Assembly: GCA_913060985.1 (NCBI GenBank)
Contig: CAJXTQ010000007.1
Coordinates: forward strand, 1-15,240
DNA length: 15,240 nt
Source of the DNA: an uncultured Micrococcales bacterium
GTDB lineage: Bacteria; Actinomycetota; Actinomycetes; Actinomycetales; Microbacteriaceae
Reading direction: 5' to 3'
Part shown: positions 1-7,402 of the stretch, in pieces
Numbering within the stretch: position 1 is the first letter of the stretch
Layout: the number at the start of each line of letters is the position of its first letter
Notes under the pieces: model-generated
Database searches by the model: none
Seen by the model: the letters and a program-made list of their open reading frames with translations, nothing else
What the model was told of the DNA's origin: nothing
Made by a program: the position numbers and the translations under genes

Positions 1-9
1 CAACAGCAT
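1..9 (-). CDS. mraZ: Start of mraZ, division/cell wall (dcw) cluster regulator (partial, runs off the left edge)
   Basis: Only the codons for Met-Leu-Leu are inside the window, on the minus strand. The call rests on four things: a strong AAGGAGG ribosome binding site (16-22) six bases before the ATG; the Met-Leu-Leu beginning, which fits MraZ proteins; the upstream 10-bp direct repeats of AAAGTGG type, typical of MraZ operators; and the adjacent DUF3040 gene, which lies just upstream of mraZ in actinobacteria. MraZ is a DNA-binding regulator that usually represses its own dcw operon. The sequence left of the window should continue with mraZ, then rsmH and ftsL. The protein itself cannot be verified here. 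Confidence 0.7.
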
Positions 10-20
10 TGTTGCCTCCT

Positions 21-56
21 TCCCCTAAATATCCACTTTACTCCACTTTCCTCCAA
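21..56 (-). promoter_or_regulatory. MraZ-type operator: 10-bp direct repeats upstream of mraZ
   Basis: Read on the minus strand, AAAGTGGAGT is followed directly by AAAGTGGATA. The TGGA cores sit at 42-45 and 32-35, exactly one helical turn apart. A weaker copy (TTGGAGG, core at 52-55) precedes them and a weaker AGGGG copy (22-25) follows, giving four units with a 10-bp period. MraZ boxes are known as short GTGG-containing direct repeats with this spacing. The repeats lie between the likely -10 (57-62) and the ribosome binding site, a position suited to autorepression. Confidence 0.75.
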
Positions 57-62
57 ATTATG
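57..62 (-). promoter_or_regulatory. Candidate -10 element of the mraZ promoter
   Basis: CATAAT on the minus strand matches TATAAT at five of six positions. It would start transcription near base 50, inside the MraZ repeats. No convincing -35 hexamer is seen in the A/T-rich stretch before it. The terminator at 107-133 separates mraZ from the DUF3040 gene, so mraZ needs its own promoter here. Confidence 0.45.
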
Positions 63-106
63 CTAAAAAGCATCAAAAAACAAAGTTTTTTTGAAAAATT
101 TTGGGC

Positions 107-133
107 AAAAAAAGAGGCCCCAAAGGGCCTCTT
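107..133 (-). terminator. Rho-independent terminator after the DUF3040 gene
   Basis: A perfect 9-bp stem (112-120 pairs with 125-133, AAGAGGCCC against GGGCCTCTT) with a 4-base loop is followed on the minus strand by a run of seven T (113-107). It lies 15 bp beyond the DUF3040 stop codon and would end that transcript before the mraZ promoter. It is the only clear intrinsic terminator I find in the window. Confidence 0.9.
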
Positions 134-148
134 CTAACTTTTTGGCTT

Positions 149-493
149 CTATTCGCCGAAGCGTTTATTCCAGCGATCCTCAAAGAAACTGCCGCTGGAC
201 TTTCCCCCACCGGATGATGGGATACTTGGCAATTTCAGGTTGCTGCTGATTAGAACAACCCCGATAAACATCACGGCAAATGCCGCGATACCGAAAAATG
301 CAACCTGCAGAGAGACGGCGAAAATCAACATCCCCAAGCCTGCAACTAGAGAGAGGACTCCTAAGATCAGTCGTGTGGAGCTCTTTCGCTCTGGGTCTTG
401 CTTCTTGACACGGTTAGCAAAACCCTGGTCAGACTCGTAGAGGTCTTTTTCAAGTTCTTCAAGCAGTCTCTGCTCGTGTTCACTCAATCCCAT
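149..493 (-). CDS. DUF3040 family small membrane protein
   Basis: This 114-residue protein begins with the acidic segment LSEHEQRLLEELEKDL (residues 3-18), which is the DUF3040 hallmark. Two hydrophobic segments follow, at about 41-60 and 63-84, separated by only a couple of residues, so it should be a membrane hairpin. The tail (90-114) is Ser/Gly-rich and then charged. The ATG is preceded by AGGAG at a suitable distance. Its biochemical role is unknown. The gene is regularly found just upstream of mraZ in actinobacteria (Rv2169c in M. tuberculosis), which suggests but does not prove an envelope or division role. A terminator follows it, and it is divergent from the prenyl synthase gene. Confidence 0.88.
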   Translation of the reverse strand: MGLSEHEQRLLEELEKDLYESDQGFANRVKKQDPERKSSTRLILGVLSLVAGLGMLIFAVSLQVAFFGIAAFAVMFIGVVLISSNLKLPSIPSSGGGKSSGSFFEDRWNKRFGE

Positions 494-515
494 ATAAAAC
501 TCCTAATGCTTATTA

Positions 516-521
516 ATTGTA
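516..521 (-). promoter_or_regulatory. Candidate -10 element of the DUF3040 gene
   Basis: TACAAT on the minus strand (five of six matches to TATAAT) would start transcription near 509 and give a leader of about 16 bases that contains the AGGAG site. No good -35 is visible. It lies 16 bp from the opposite-facing -10 of the prenyl synthase gene. Confidence 0.45.
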
Positions 522-537
522 AACAGCAAAGGATGGC

Positions 538-549
538 TAGGCTATCCCT
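538..549 (+). promoter_or_regulatory. -10 element TAGGCT placed for leaderless transcription of the prenyl synthase gene
   Basis: TAGGCT (538-543) fits the actinobacterial TANNNT -10 pattern and is followed by six bases and then the GTG start. Transcription would begin at or next to the first base of the start codon. No ribosome binding site is present. The element lies inside an imperfect palindrome, GGATGGC-TAG-GCTATCC (531-547). The same layout occurs before parA (11945-11950) and pgsA (15209-15214). Confidence 0.55.
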
Positions 550-1656
550 GTGAGTGAAAGAAATTCTCTTCTCGAGCTAATTCAGCAGGAAATTGACAGC
601 TTTTGTGATGAAAAAAGAGAGCAACTGTCTGAAATCTCAGATGACCTAGTCCCGATAATCGATTACACCCAAGAGCTATTGCAGGGTGGTAAAAGATTCA
701 GAGCACTCTTTGCCTACTGGGCCTGGGCAGCTTCACTACCGCCTGGCAGCAACCCGTCTGAGTTGATCGAGCAAGCAAATGGCATCGTAGGAATTGCTAG
801 CGCCCTGGAGATTTTCCACGGCGCAGCCTTAGTTCATGATGATCTAATGGACCAGTCCGACACTCGTCGGGGAAAACCTTCAATTCACAAGCGCTTTGAG
901 TCAATGCATACTGAAAAAGGTTTTCTTGGTGACCCTGAGAGATTCGGCCAATCTGGCTCAGTCTTAGTCGGTGACCTAATGCTGAATTGGTCGAGTGAGG
1001 TTTTTGGGGCGGCGGTCACGAGTGCTCCAAACAGTGAGATTGAGACAAGCTGCAGGAATGAATTCTCGAAAATGAGATTTGAGGTAATGGCTGGCCAATA
1101 CCTCGATGTCCTGGAGGAAAACGCTGCTCCCCTAAGGTCATTAGCCGATGCCGTGACAATGGCGGAAAAAGTAATGCTTTACAAAACAGCCAAGTACTCA
1201 CTTGAAGCACCACTTCTGATCGGGGCGAGTTTCGCGGGAGCAAACGAGGAAACCTTGCGAGGCTTTTCAAACTTTGGAATCCCGCTTGGCCTTGCTTTTC
1301 AAATCCGGGATGACATTCTCGGTGTTTTCGGAGACCCCGAGATCACTGGTAAGCCCGCCGGAGATGACCTTCGCGAAGGAAAAAGAACTGTCCTTGTGGG
1401 GCTTACCTTGCAACAAAGTTCTAACTCGATAGCAAGGATTTTCAATGATCTGCTGAGTGAGAGAGATTTGGAAGAAGAGCAAATTGATTTCATGCAGCAA
1501 ACAATTCGCGATTCTGGGGCGTTAGAAAAGACCGAGCGGATGATGCATGAATACGGCGAAAGAGCCATGGAAGCTCTTCAATCGATGGAGCTTGAGGCCG
1601 ACGCAAAGCAAAAACTTCAGGCCCTAGCTGAGCGAGTTATAAGTCGGACCAGCTAG
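550..1656 (+). CDS. Polyprenyl (geranylgeranyl-type) diphosphate synthase
   Basis: This 368-residue trans-prenyltransferase joins isopentenyl diphosphate to an allylic diphosphate, supplying chains for menaquinone, carotenoids or other polyprenols in the cytoplasm. Visible family features are GGKRFR (46-51), the first Asp-rich motif DDLMD (97-101) after His96, and the second region DDILG (254-258) with GDDLREGKRT (271-280). Small residues (Ala92, Ala93) occupy the positions before the first motif that are bulky in farnesyl-diphosphate synthases, so a C20 or longer product is more likely; this is inference. The start is GTG without a ribosome binding site, probably leaderless. Gene order matches IdsA2 (Rv2173). 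Its stop interlocks with that of the convergent gene in a 4-bp CTAG. Confidence 0.92.
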   Translation: MSERNSLLELIQQEIDSFCDEKREQLSEISDDLVPIIDYTQELLQGGKRFRALFAYWAWAASLPPGSNPSELIEQANGIVGIASALEIFHGAALVHDDLMDQSDTRRGKPSIHKRFESMHTEKGFLGDPERFGQSGSVLVGDLMLNWSSEVFGAAVTSAPNSEIETSCRNEFSKMRFEVMAGQYLDVLEENAAPLRSLADAVTMAEKVMLYKTAKYSLEAPLLIGASFAGANEETLRGFSNFGIPLGLAFQIRDDILGVFGDPEITGKPAGDDLREGKRTVLVGLTLQQSSNSIARIFNDLLSERDLEEEQIDFMQQTIRDSGALEKTERMMHEYGERAMEALQSMELEADAKQKLQALAERVISRTS

Positions 1657-1994
1657 ATAGCCAGAGATTGAGCTAAACGGCGCACTGCGCTTTTTCTTCC
1701 TCGAACAAGTGATTGCATCGGGGTTTCGTCTAGCTCTTCTTGGTACTCATAAAGCCATTCAGCGGCCTGCTCTGAATTGAACCCAGCATCCTCCAACACA
1801 ATTAGCGTTCCTCGAATACTGGCAAGCGGTTCGCCCTCAACGATTATCTCTGACGGAATCATTGGCTCTTTGTCTATGCGGACACTAAATAGCTGCTTGT
1901 CCTCCACAAGTCTCGCGACTTTGCCTTTCGATACCCCGAGTAAATCAGCAACCTCTTGGTAATTCAGCCACTGGCTAACAGATTCAATTCCCAC
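1653..1994 (-). CDS. Rv2175c-type DNA-binding protein (winged helix-turn-helix plus C-terminal domain)
   Basis: At 113 residues it carries an excisionase-like helix-turn-helix at about 10-33 (LNYQEVADLLGVSKGKVARLV). A short beta region follows with I/V-P-S-E-I (46-51), then a helical C-terminal domain ending in the Rv2175c-like GRKSAVRRLAQSLA (99-112). Rv2175c is a DNA-binding substrate of the kinase PknL in M. tuberculosis. The N-terminal tail here is only about ten residues and contains no Thr, so the flexible phosphorylatable tail of Rv2175c seems to be missing. The GTG start has no clear ribosome binding site. An earlier start seems unlikely because the DAHP synthase gene ends only 25 bp upstream. 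It is probably the last gene of the leftward operon. Its target sites are unknown. Confidence 0.8.
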   Translation of the reverse strand: MGIESVSQWLNYQEVADLLGVSKGKVARLVEDKQLFSVRIDKEPMIPSEIIVEGEPLASIRGTLIVLEDAGFNSEQAAEWLYEYQEELDETPMQSLVRGRKSAVRRLAQSLAI

Positions 1995-2019
1995 AGCAAT
2001 AGCATGCCACAGCGAGTGG

Positions 2020-3360
2020 CTAACGGCGGAAATTTACCAATTCTTCAGCAACCAGAAAGGCCATCTCAAGACTCTGCTTGTGATTCAACCTTGGGTCGAC
2101 AACGGTTTCGTAGCGCTGTTCCAGATCAGCCTCGTCGATGTCATCACTTCCACCCAAACACTCTGTGACATCATCACCGGTGAGTTCAACGTGAAGCCCT
2201 CCCGGGTGAACGCCCAGAGCCCTGCAAACCTCGAAGAAGCCCTTGACTTCTTCCATGACATCATCAAACCTGCGGGATTTGTAACCGTTGGCAGTGGTTA
2301 TGCCATTTCCGTGCATTGGATCACTAACCCACAGTGGTAAAGCCTCAGCCTCGTTTGTGGCCTCCATCAGGCGTGGCAGTTCGTCCCTAATCTTGGCTGC
2401 TCCCATGCGGGAAATGAAGGTAAGTTTTCCAGGCTCACGATTCGGGTCAAGCTTTTCTATCAACTGAAAAACATCTTCCTTGGTTGCCGTCGGTCCAAGC
2501 TTTACCCCAATTGGGTTTTCCACTTTTGACAAAAACTCCACGTGAGCTCCATCAAGTTGCCTTGTTCGCTCACCAATCCAAATGAAGTGGCCGCTGGTCA
2601 CATAAGACTTTCCAGTCCTGGAGTCAGTTCTGGTCAAGGGTCTCTCGTAATCAAAAAGCAGACCTTCGTGGCCAACAAAGAAATCAGTTGTCCTTAACTC
2701 AGCGCTGTCTACTCCACAAGCCTCCATAAACTTCATCGCCCTGTCGATATCAGCGGCGATGTTCTCGTAGGCGGCATTGGCGGGGTTATCCATAAAACCC
2801 TTGTTCCACTCATGAACCGCCCTGAGGTCGGCAAACCCGCCGCTATTGAAAGCCCTGATCAGGTTCAAAGTCGAAGCTGAGGTGTTGTAGGCCTTCAGTA
2901 GACGGTCAGGGTTTGGAACCCTCGACTCTTCGTTGAAATCAAAACCGTTTACTGCATCACCGCGATAAGCGGGAAGGGTTATGCCCTCACGGGTCTCGGT
3001 GTCATTGCTCCTTGGTTTTGCAAACTGACCGGCCATTCTCCCCATCTTGATGACAGGAAGAGAGGAGCCATACATAAGAACCACTGCCATCTGCAGAACA
3101 GTTTTTACGCGATTGCGGATTCTGTCTGCGGTTGCATCAACAAAAGTCTCAGCGCAGTCTCCGCCCTGCAACAAGAATGCTCTTCCAGCTGCAGCCTCTG
3201 CAATTTTTGATTTGAAGTAGTCGACTTCGCCAGCAAATACAAGCGGGGGCATGGCTGAAAGAGTCTGTTTCACCCGCTCAAGATGATCCTGATCGGGCCA
3301 GGTTGGCTGCTGCAAAGCCTCAAGCTTTTGGAAGCTGTCCAAATCTTTCAAATCACTCAC
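2020..3360 (-). CDS. aroG: Class II 3-deoxy-D-arabino-heptulosonate 7-phosphate (DAHP) synthase
   Basis: It catalyses the first step of the shikimate pathway, condensing phosphoenolpyruvate with erythrose 4-phosphate. The 446 residues align with the plant/actinobacterial class II type. The metal ligands can be read directly: Cys69 in QGGDCAE, His350 in DPMHGNG, Glu392 in HVELTGDD and Asp422 in VVDPRLN. The spacing of the last three (42 and 30 residues) equals that remembered for the M. tuberculosis enzyme (His369, Glu411, Asp441). Other family blocks are KMGRMAGQFAKPRS (105-118) and RGDAVNG (133-139). The start is GTG with a modest TAGGAAA site. It begins 8 bp after the plsC stop, so it is in the same operon. 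Regulation by aromatic amino acids cannot be judged from sequence alone. Confidence 0.96.
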   Translation of the reverse strand: MSDLKDLDSFQKLEALQQPTWPDQDHLERVKQTLSAMPPLVFAGEVDYFKSKIAEAAAGRAFLLQGGDCAETFVDATADRIRNRVKTVLQMAVVLMYGSSLPVIKMGRMAGQFAKPRSNDTETREGITLPAYRGDAVNGFDFNEESRVPNPDRLLKAYNTSASTLNLIRAFNSGGFADLRAVHEWNKGFMDNPANAAYENIAADIDRAMKFMEACGVDSAELRTTDFFVGHEGLLFDYERPLTRTDSRTGKSYVTSGHFIWIGERTRQLDGAHVEFLSKVENPIGVKLGPTATKEDVFQLIEKLDPNREPGKLTFISRMGAAKIRDELPRLMEATNEAEALPLWVSDPMHGNGITTANGYKSRRFDDVMEEVKGFFEVCRALGVHPGGLHVELTGDDVTECLGGSDDIDEADLEQRYETVVDPRLNHKQSLEMAFLVAEELVNFRR

Positions 3361-3368
3361 TGTATTTC

Positions 3369-4046
3369 CTACCTAACCTGGTTTCGCTTGCTGGTGGCGT
3401 AGACATCCTCATATTTTTGACCACCGAGATATTTCATGTCGTAGACGATTTTGTCCGTGATTGCCCTCAGAACCGCCCGCTCCCCCTCCATGCCAGCGAA
3501 TCTGTTGAAATCCAAAGCTTCTCCGTAGACTACCCCGACTCGTCTCACTCTGGGAGTGGTCTGGCCAATTCTCTGAACCTTCTGAGTATCAATCATTGCA
3601 ACTGGAACCACTGGCACCTGAGCCTCCAAAACCATTCGGGCGATACCAGTTCTCCCACGATAGAGAGTGCCGTCTGGAGAACGAGTACCCTCTGGATAAA
3701 TTCCAAGCAGTAGGTCTTTGGCCAAAATCGACAGACCCGTGTTCAGGCTTGCCTCGCTCGCCTTTCCACCACTCCTATCAATCGGAATCTGACCGGTTGC
3801 CTTGAAAAACCACCTGGTCAGCAACCCCTTCAATCCCTTTCCGGTGAAGTAATCACTCTTAGCCAGAAAGGTGACCGGTCTTGAACACTTCAGTGGCAAG
3901 AAAATACTGTCCGAAAAGGAAAGGTGATTGCTTGCCAAAATAGCGCCGCCGGATTTGGGGACGTTTTCAGATCCAGTGGACCAAGGCCTAAAAAGAACAT
4001 GCAAAATCGGACCAATGATGAAAGTCTTCAGAAAAAGATAAGTCAT
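3369..4046 (-). CDS. plsC: PlsC-type 1-acyl-sn-glycerol-3-phosphate acyltransferase
   Basis: This 225-residue membrane-associated enzyme transfers an acyl chain to lysophosphatidate, giving phosphatidate for phospholipid synthesis. The catalytic motif NHLSFSD (His41, Asp46) and the phosphate-binding motif IYPEGTRSPDG (116-126) are both intact, and a hydrophobic segment at about 3-19 can anchor the N-terminus. The substrate assignment is by family; related acyltransferases of this size can use other lyso-acceptors. The ATG lies 4 bp after the glucokinase stop with no strong ribosome binding site, suggesting translational coupling. Its position between a DAHP synthase and the FadD15 gene matches Rv2182c in mycobacteria. 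Confidence 0.9.
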   Translation of the reverse strand: MTYLFLKTFIIGPILHVLFRPWSTGSENVPKSGGAILASNHLSFSDSIFLPLKCSRPVTFLAKSDYFTGKGLKGLLTRWFFKATGQIPIDRSGGKASEASLNTGLSILAKDLLLGIYPEGTRSPDGTLYRGRTGIARMVLEAQVPVVPVAMIDTQKVQRIGQTTPRVRRVGVVYGEALDFNRFAGMEGERAVLRAITDKIVYDMKYLGGQKYEDVYATSKRNQVR

Positions 4047-4050
4047 TAGC

Positions 4051-4992
4051 TTATAAACCCGATCTTGCTAGGTCGGCGGCTCCAATGATTCCCGCCTCGT
4101 TGCCAAGTTTAGCGGCGATTACCTCCAGCTCGGGCCGGTATCCCTTTGCAGGAAGGTTGTTTAGATAGCTGAAATAGATGGGTTCAGTTAGCTTCTCCCC
4201 CGCAATGCTGACTCCGCCACCAATGATGCAGACCTCGGGATCTAAAGCAGCGACTATGCTCGCAAGCCCTTGGCCTAAGTAATCACCCAATTCACGAAGA
4301 AGGCTCAGTGCCCCAACATCCCCCTCCGTAATTGCTTGCGAAACCTCTGCTCCAGTAAGAATCCCATTTTCGCTTGCGAGCTCCCTTAGGCGCCTTCCAG
4401 CAGGTCCATCGCTGGTAGCTAGCTTCCTTGCAGACTTCAGGAATGCGGTCCCGGATCCATACTGCTCGAGACAACCACGTTGACCACAACCGCATTGCCT
4501 ACCACCGTTGATGAGCCTGATGTGGCCCAACTCGCCACCAATTCCAAACCCACCCCTAATCAGCTTGCCGTCGGCAATGATTGCTCCGCCAACACCTGTT
4601 CCAATGGTCAGCATCACCATTGATTGCGCTTTTTTTCCGCTTCCAAACCTGAATTCAGCCCAAGCTGCAGCATTTGCATCGTTTTCCAAAGTGACTGGAT
4701 AGCTAACCAGTTCCTGCACTCGGGTTCTTAGTGGCTCATGGCGCCATTGAAGGTTGGGGCTATACAGAATCTCATTGCGTTCGGAATCGATAAACCCGGC
4801 GGCGGCGATGCCAACGGCCTCGATTTCTTGTCCTTCAGCAAGTTGGTTAATTAGATCGACAACTGTTTTTGTCATCAAATCTGGGTCGCTTGCTGGAGAA
4901 GGCACTTTGATCAGCTGAGACAGTTCCCCGTCGGGTGAAACTAATCCCGCGGCGATCTTTGTTCCGCCGATATCAATGCCAATCGAATGCAA
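4051..4992 (-). CDS. glk: ROK-family glucokinase
   Basis: It phosphorylates glucose (or a related hexose) using ATP in the cytoplasm. In the 313-residue form the ATP-binding DIGGTK is at 7-12, the catalytic Glu-Asn-Asp at 103-105, the GTGVGG loop at 131-136, and the ROK zinc site is His157 plus Cys167, Cys169 and Cys174 (CGCGQRGCLE). I chose the TTG at 4992 because GGAG lies five bases before it and the protein then begins close to IGIDIGGTK, as usual for the family. A TTG six codons upstream (5010) has no ribosome binding site, but sits six bases after a -10-like TAAACT. It is the first gene of a four-gene operon. Glucose specificity is inferred from sequence type and from synteny with actinobacterial glkA. 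Confidence 0.9.
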   Translation of the reverse strand: MHSIGIDIGGTKIAAGLVSPDGELSQLIKVPSPASDPDLMTKTVVDLINQLAEGQEIEAVGIAAAGFIDSERNEILYSPNLQWRHEPLRTRVQELVSYPVTLENDANAAAWAEFRFGSGKKAQSMVMLTIGTGVGGAIIADGKLIRGGFGIGGELGHIRLINGGRQCGCGQRGCLEQYGSGTAFLKSARKLATSDGPAGRRLRELASENGILTGAEVSQAITEGDVGALSLLRELGDYLGQGLASIVAALDPEVCIIGGGVSIAGEKLTEPIYFSYLNNLPAKGYRPELEVIAAKLGNEAGIIGAADLARSGL

Positions 4993-5016
4993 GCCAACTC
5001 CAAATTCCAAAGCTTT

Positions 5017-5022
5017 AGTTTA
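5017..5022 (-). promoter_or_regulatory. Candidate -10 of the glk-plsC-aroG-Rv2175c-type operon
   Basis: TAAACT on the minus strand fits TANNNT and predicts a start near 5010, giving an 18-base leader that contains GGAG before the TTG at 4992. No clear -35 is present. I see no other promoter of comparable quality in the gaps of this operon, which are 4, 8 and 25 bp. Confidence 0.45.
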
Positions 5023-5067
5023 GCTATTTGCAGAGGGCCATAAACAGTTCTTGTTGGCCAAACTCAC

Positions 5068-5096
5068 TTACTTTTCAAAGATATTGGGTTTACAGT
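5068..5096 (+). promoter_or_regulatory. Candidate promoter of the acyl-CoA synthetase gene
   Basis: TTACTT (5068-5073) and TACAGT (5091-5096) are 17 bp apart and would start transcription near 5103, with the ribosome binding site at 5114-5118 downstream. The -35 match is weak. The stretch 5011-5123 between the two divergent genes holds no other structure that I can identify. Confidence 0.35.
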
Positions 5097-5123
5097 AGAA
5101 CCAATTTCACAACAGGAGAGACA

Positions 5124-6914
5124 ATGAAGACTTTCTCAGAACCACTGGCTGCCGAAACCGACTCCAATTCGAATGTGACAGACTTCCTGGAAAGAGCGGT
5201 CAGCAATAACCCCAATCATGTTTTGTTTGCAAAGCAAGCGGGTGAAAAATGGTCAGATGTCAGCACCGGACAATTTCACGGTGAGGTGACGGCAATTGCA
5301 AAAGGTCTGATTGCCATCGGCGTGAAACCTGGAGATGCGATTGGAATTCTCTCCCGGACAAGGTATGAATGGACAGTTTTAGACTTCGCATTGATGTATG
5401 CAGGGGCAATTTCCGTCCCCATCTATGAATCCTCCTCCCCCGAGCAGATCAAGTGGGTTTTGGGAGATAGTGGCTCTATTGGCTGTTTTTTTGAAATGCC
5501 CGAACACCTGCAGAACTTCAATTCAGTGAGCTCCAGCTTGAAGGGTGTCAAACACACCTGGGTAATTGAGAACGGAGATCTAGAAAAACTCAAGCAGCAG
5601 GGGGCGGATATTTCCGATCAGGAGCTGGAGCAGCGCAGGTCAGCTGCAAACTGTGATGATCTAATGACCATCATCTATACCAGCGGAACAACTGGAAACC
5701 CAAAAGGTTGCGAACTTCTGCATAGGGGGTTCGTTGAGCTTTGTAATAACGGAGCGGCACAGCTTCCCTATATCGTGAATAAAGACAGCTCAACGCTTCT
5801 CTTTCTCCCTCTTGCACACGTTCTTGCAAGATTCGTATCGATACTTTGTGTCTCTGGAGAGATGAAGGTTGGACACTTACCCGACACCAAAAATGTAGCG
5901 GCTGGACTGGCAAGTTTTAGACCAACCTTCCTGCTGGCAGTTCCAAGAGTTTTTGAAAAGGTTTATAACGGTGCGCAACTGAAGGCGGAAACTGGTGGCA
6001 AGGGAAAGATTTTCGACAAAGCCGCTCAAACTGCAATCGAGTATTCCGAGGCTCTCGATTCCAAGTCTGGCCCATCGCTGGGACTGAAACTAAAACACAA
6101 ACTCTTTGACCGATTGGTCTATAGCAAGCTCAGGGAAGCGATGGGTGGAAGGGTCAAGTACGCAATCAGCGGTGGAGCTCCGCTTGGTGCAAGGCTTGGC
6201 CATTTCTATCGAGGAATAGGCCTGATCGTTCTGGAGGGTTATGGACTGACTGAAACCTATGCACCAGCAACTCTCGGTCGCGGCCACAAACTGAAGATCG
6301 GTAAAGTCGGATACCCGCTTCCAGGGACATCTGTTGCAATCGCAGATGACGGGGAGGTCTTACTAAAGGGTTACAACATCTTCCGCGGCTATTGGAAAAA
6401 TGAAGAAGCAACCAAAGTTGCACTAGAAGATGGCTGGTTCCACACAGGTGACATCGGCGAACTCGATGAGGACGGTTTCTTATCCATCACCGGAAGGAAG
6501 AAGGAGATTTTGGTAACGGCGGGTGGAAAAAATGTTGCTCCCGCTGCATTGGAGGATCCCCTAAGGGCTCACCCTTTGATTGGGCAGGTGGTAGTCATTG
6601 GGGACAAGCAACCTTTCATCTCAGCTCTGATTTCTCTCGATCCAGAGATGCTTCCTGTTTGGGCCAAGGGTAATGGAATTGAGTCGGTGGATAGCATCCA
6701 CGAGGCAATCAAGCATCCAAAAATCCGGGAGGCAGTTCAGGCAAGAATTGACCTCGTGAATAAGAAGTTTTCATCGGCTGAGCAGATCAAGAAGTTTGCC
6801 TTTATTGGTTCAGAGCTGACTGAGGCAAGTGGTCACATGACCCCCTCGTTGAAGGTGAAAAGGGAGCGAGTTCTGGCGGACTTCGAAGAGCAGGTCAGCG
6901 AAATCTATGGCTAG
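5124..6914 (+). CDS. fadD15: Long-chain fatty acid-CoA ligase (FadD15-like AMP-forming acyl-CoA synthetase)
   Basis: It activates fatty acids to acyl-CoA by way of an acyl-adenylate. The 596 residues contain the adenylate-forming motifs in order: YTSGTTGNPKG (185-195), GYGLTET (372-378), HTGD (440-443), ITGRKKEI (455-462), GGKNVAP (467-473) and the C-terminal LKVKR region (576-580). The start is the ATG at 5124 with AGGAG (5114-5118) five bases before it. The frame stays open upstream to 5028, but that extension is not protein-like and overlaps the promoter region. Synteny with mraZ, DUF3040, idsA2, aroG and plsC supports the FadD15 (Rv2187) assignment. Its stop overlaps that of the convergent deformylase gene in a CTAG. 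Confidence 0.93.
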   Translation: MKTFSEPLAAETDSNSNVTDFLERAVSNNPNHVLFAKQAGEKWSDVSTGQFHGEVTAIAKGLIAIGVKPGDAIGILSRTRYEWTVLDFALMYAGAISVPIYESSSPEQIKWVLGDSGSIGCFFEMPEHLQNFNSVSSSLKGVKHTWVIENGDLEKLKQQGADISDQELEQRRSAANCDDLMTIIYTSGTTGNPKGCELLHRGFVELCNNGAAQLPYIVNKDSSTLLFLPLAHVLARFVSILCVSGEMKVGHLPDTKNVAAGLASFRPTFLLAVPRVFEKVYNGAQLKAETGGKGKIFDKAAQTAIEYSEALDSKSGPSLGLKLKHKLFDRLVYSKLREAMGGRVKYAISGGAPLGARLGHFYRGIGLIVLEGYGLTETYAPATLGRGHKLKIGKVGYPLPGTSVAIADDGEVLLKGYNIFRGYWKNEEATKVALEDGWFHTGDIGELDEDGFLSITGRKKEILVTAGGKNVAPAALEDPLRAHPLIGQVVVIGDKQPFISALISLDPEMLPVWAKGNGIESVDSIHEAIKHPKIREAVQARIDLVNKKFSSAEQIKKFAFIGSELTEASGHMTPSLKVKRERVLADFEEQVSEIYG

Positions 6915-7402
6915 TTGAACCAGTCTGAGTTTCTTATTTCAGACATTGCGACCTTCTTTTGTTCGCGATCCAAGCGATCCAAATAGAGCATTCCATCCAG
7001 GTGGTCGCATTCATGCTGAAAAACTTGTGCGAGCAATCCTTCCGCTTCCATCTCAATTTCAGCACCGTCTAGCTGAAAGCCAGTTATGGTTACCGACGAA
7101 CTGCGCTCGACTGTTTTCCATAACCCCGGAACGCTCAGGCATCCCTCATCCATAACTTCGGTCTGTTCTGAATAGGAGGTTATTCGGGGGTTGATGATGT
7201 ACCCAAGCTGCCCGTCCACGCTATAACTGAAAACCCTGAGATCGACGCCTATTTGGTTGGCTGCAACGCCCGCCCTCCCAGGTTGATTGCAGGTGTCGAG
7301 AAGGTCTGCGACCAATGAGCCCACCAAGTCGAAATCAACAACCTCTCGACAGCTGGTTTTCAGCACGGGGTCTCCAAAAAGCCGGATTTCCCTTGTGGTC
7401 AA
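6911..7402 (-). CDS. def: Peptide deformylase
   Basis: It removes the formyl group from N-terminal Met of new proteins in a metal-dependent reaction. The 163 residues show the three family motifs: motif I as GRAGVAANQ (42-50, Gln50 conserved, with Arg in place of the first Gly of the usual GxGxAAxQ), motif II EGCLSVP (86-92, metal ligand Cys88) and motif III QHECDHLDG (129-137, ligands His130 and His134, catalytic Glu131). The start is TTG and overlaps the stop of the upstream ATPase gene (TTGA, 7399-7402), so the two should be translationally coupled. A second deformylase elsewhere in the genome is possible and cannot be judged from here. Confidence 0.94.
   Translation of the reverse strand: MTTREIRLFGDPVLKTSCREVVDFDLVGSLVADLLDTCNQPGRAGVAANQIGVDLRVFSYSVDGQLGYIINPRITSYSEQTEVMDEGCLSVPGLWKTVERSSSVTITGFQLDGAEIEMEAEGLLAQVFQHECDHLDGMLYLDRLDREQKKVAMSEIRNSDWFN

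Noticed and set aside
3303..3713. 136-codon plus-strand frame across the aroG/plsC junction
   Set aside because: It lies antisense to two genes with intact catalytic motifs, and its translation resembles no family I recognise.
4993..5010. Six-codon longer glucokinase starting at the TTG at 5010
   Set aside because: It has no ribosome binding site, and the shorter form begins next to IGIDIGGTK as usual. It is kept only as an alternative because TAAACT lies six bases upstream.
5028..5123. 32-codon N-terminal extension of the acyl-CoA synthetase
   Set aside because: The ATG at 5124 has an AGGAG site at ideal spacing. The extension covers the likely promoter and is not conserved-looking sequence.
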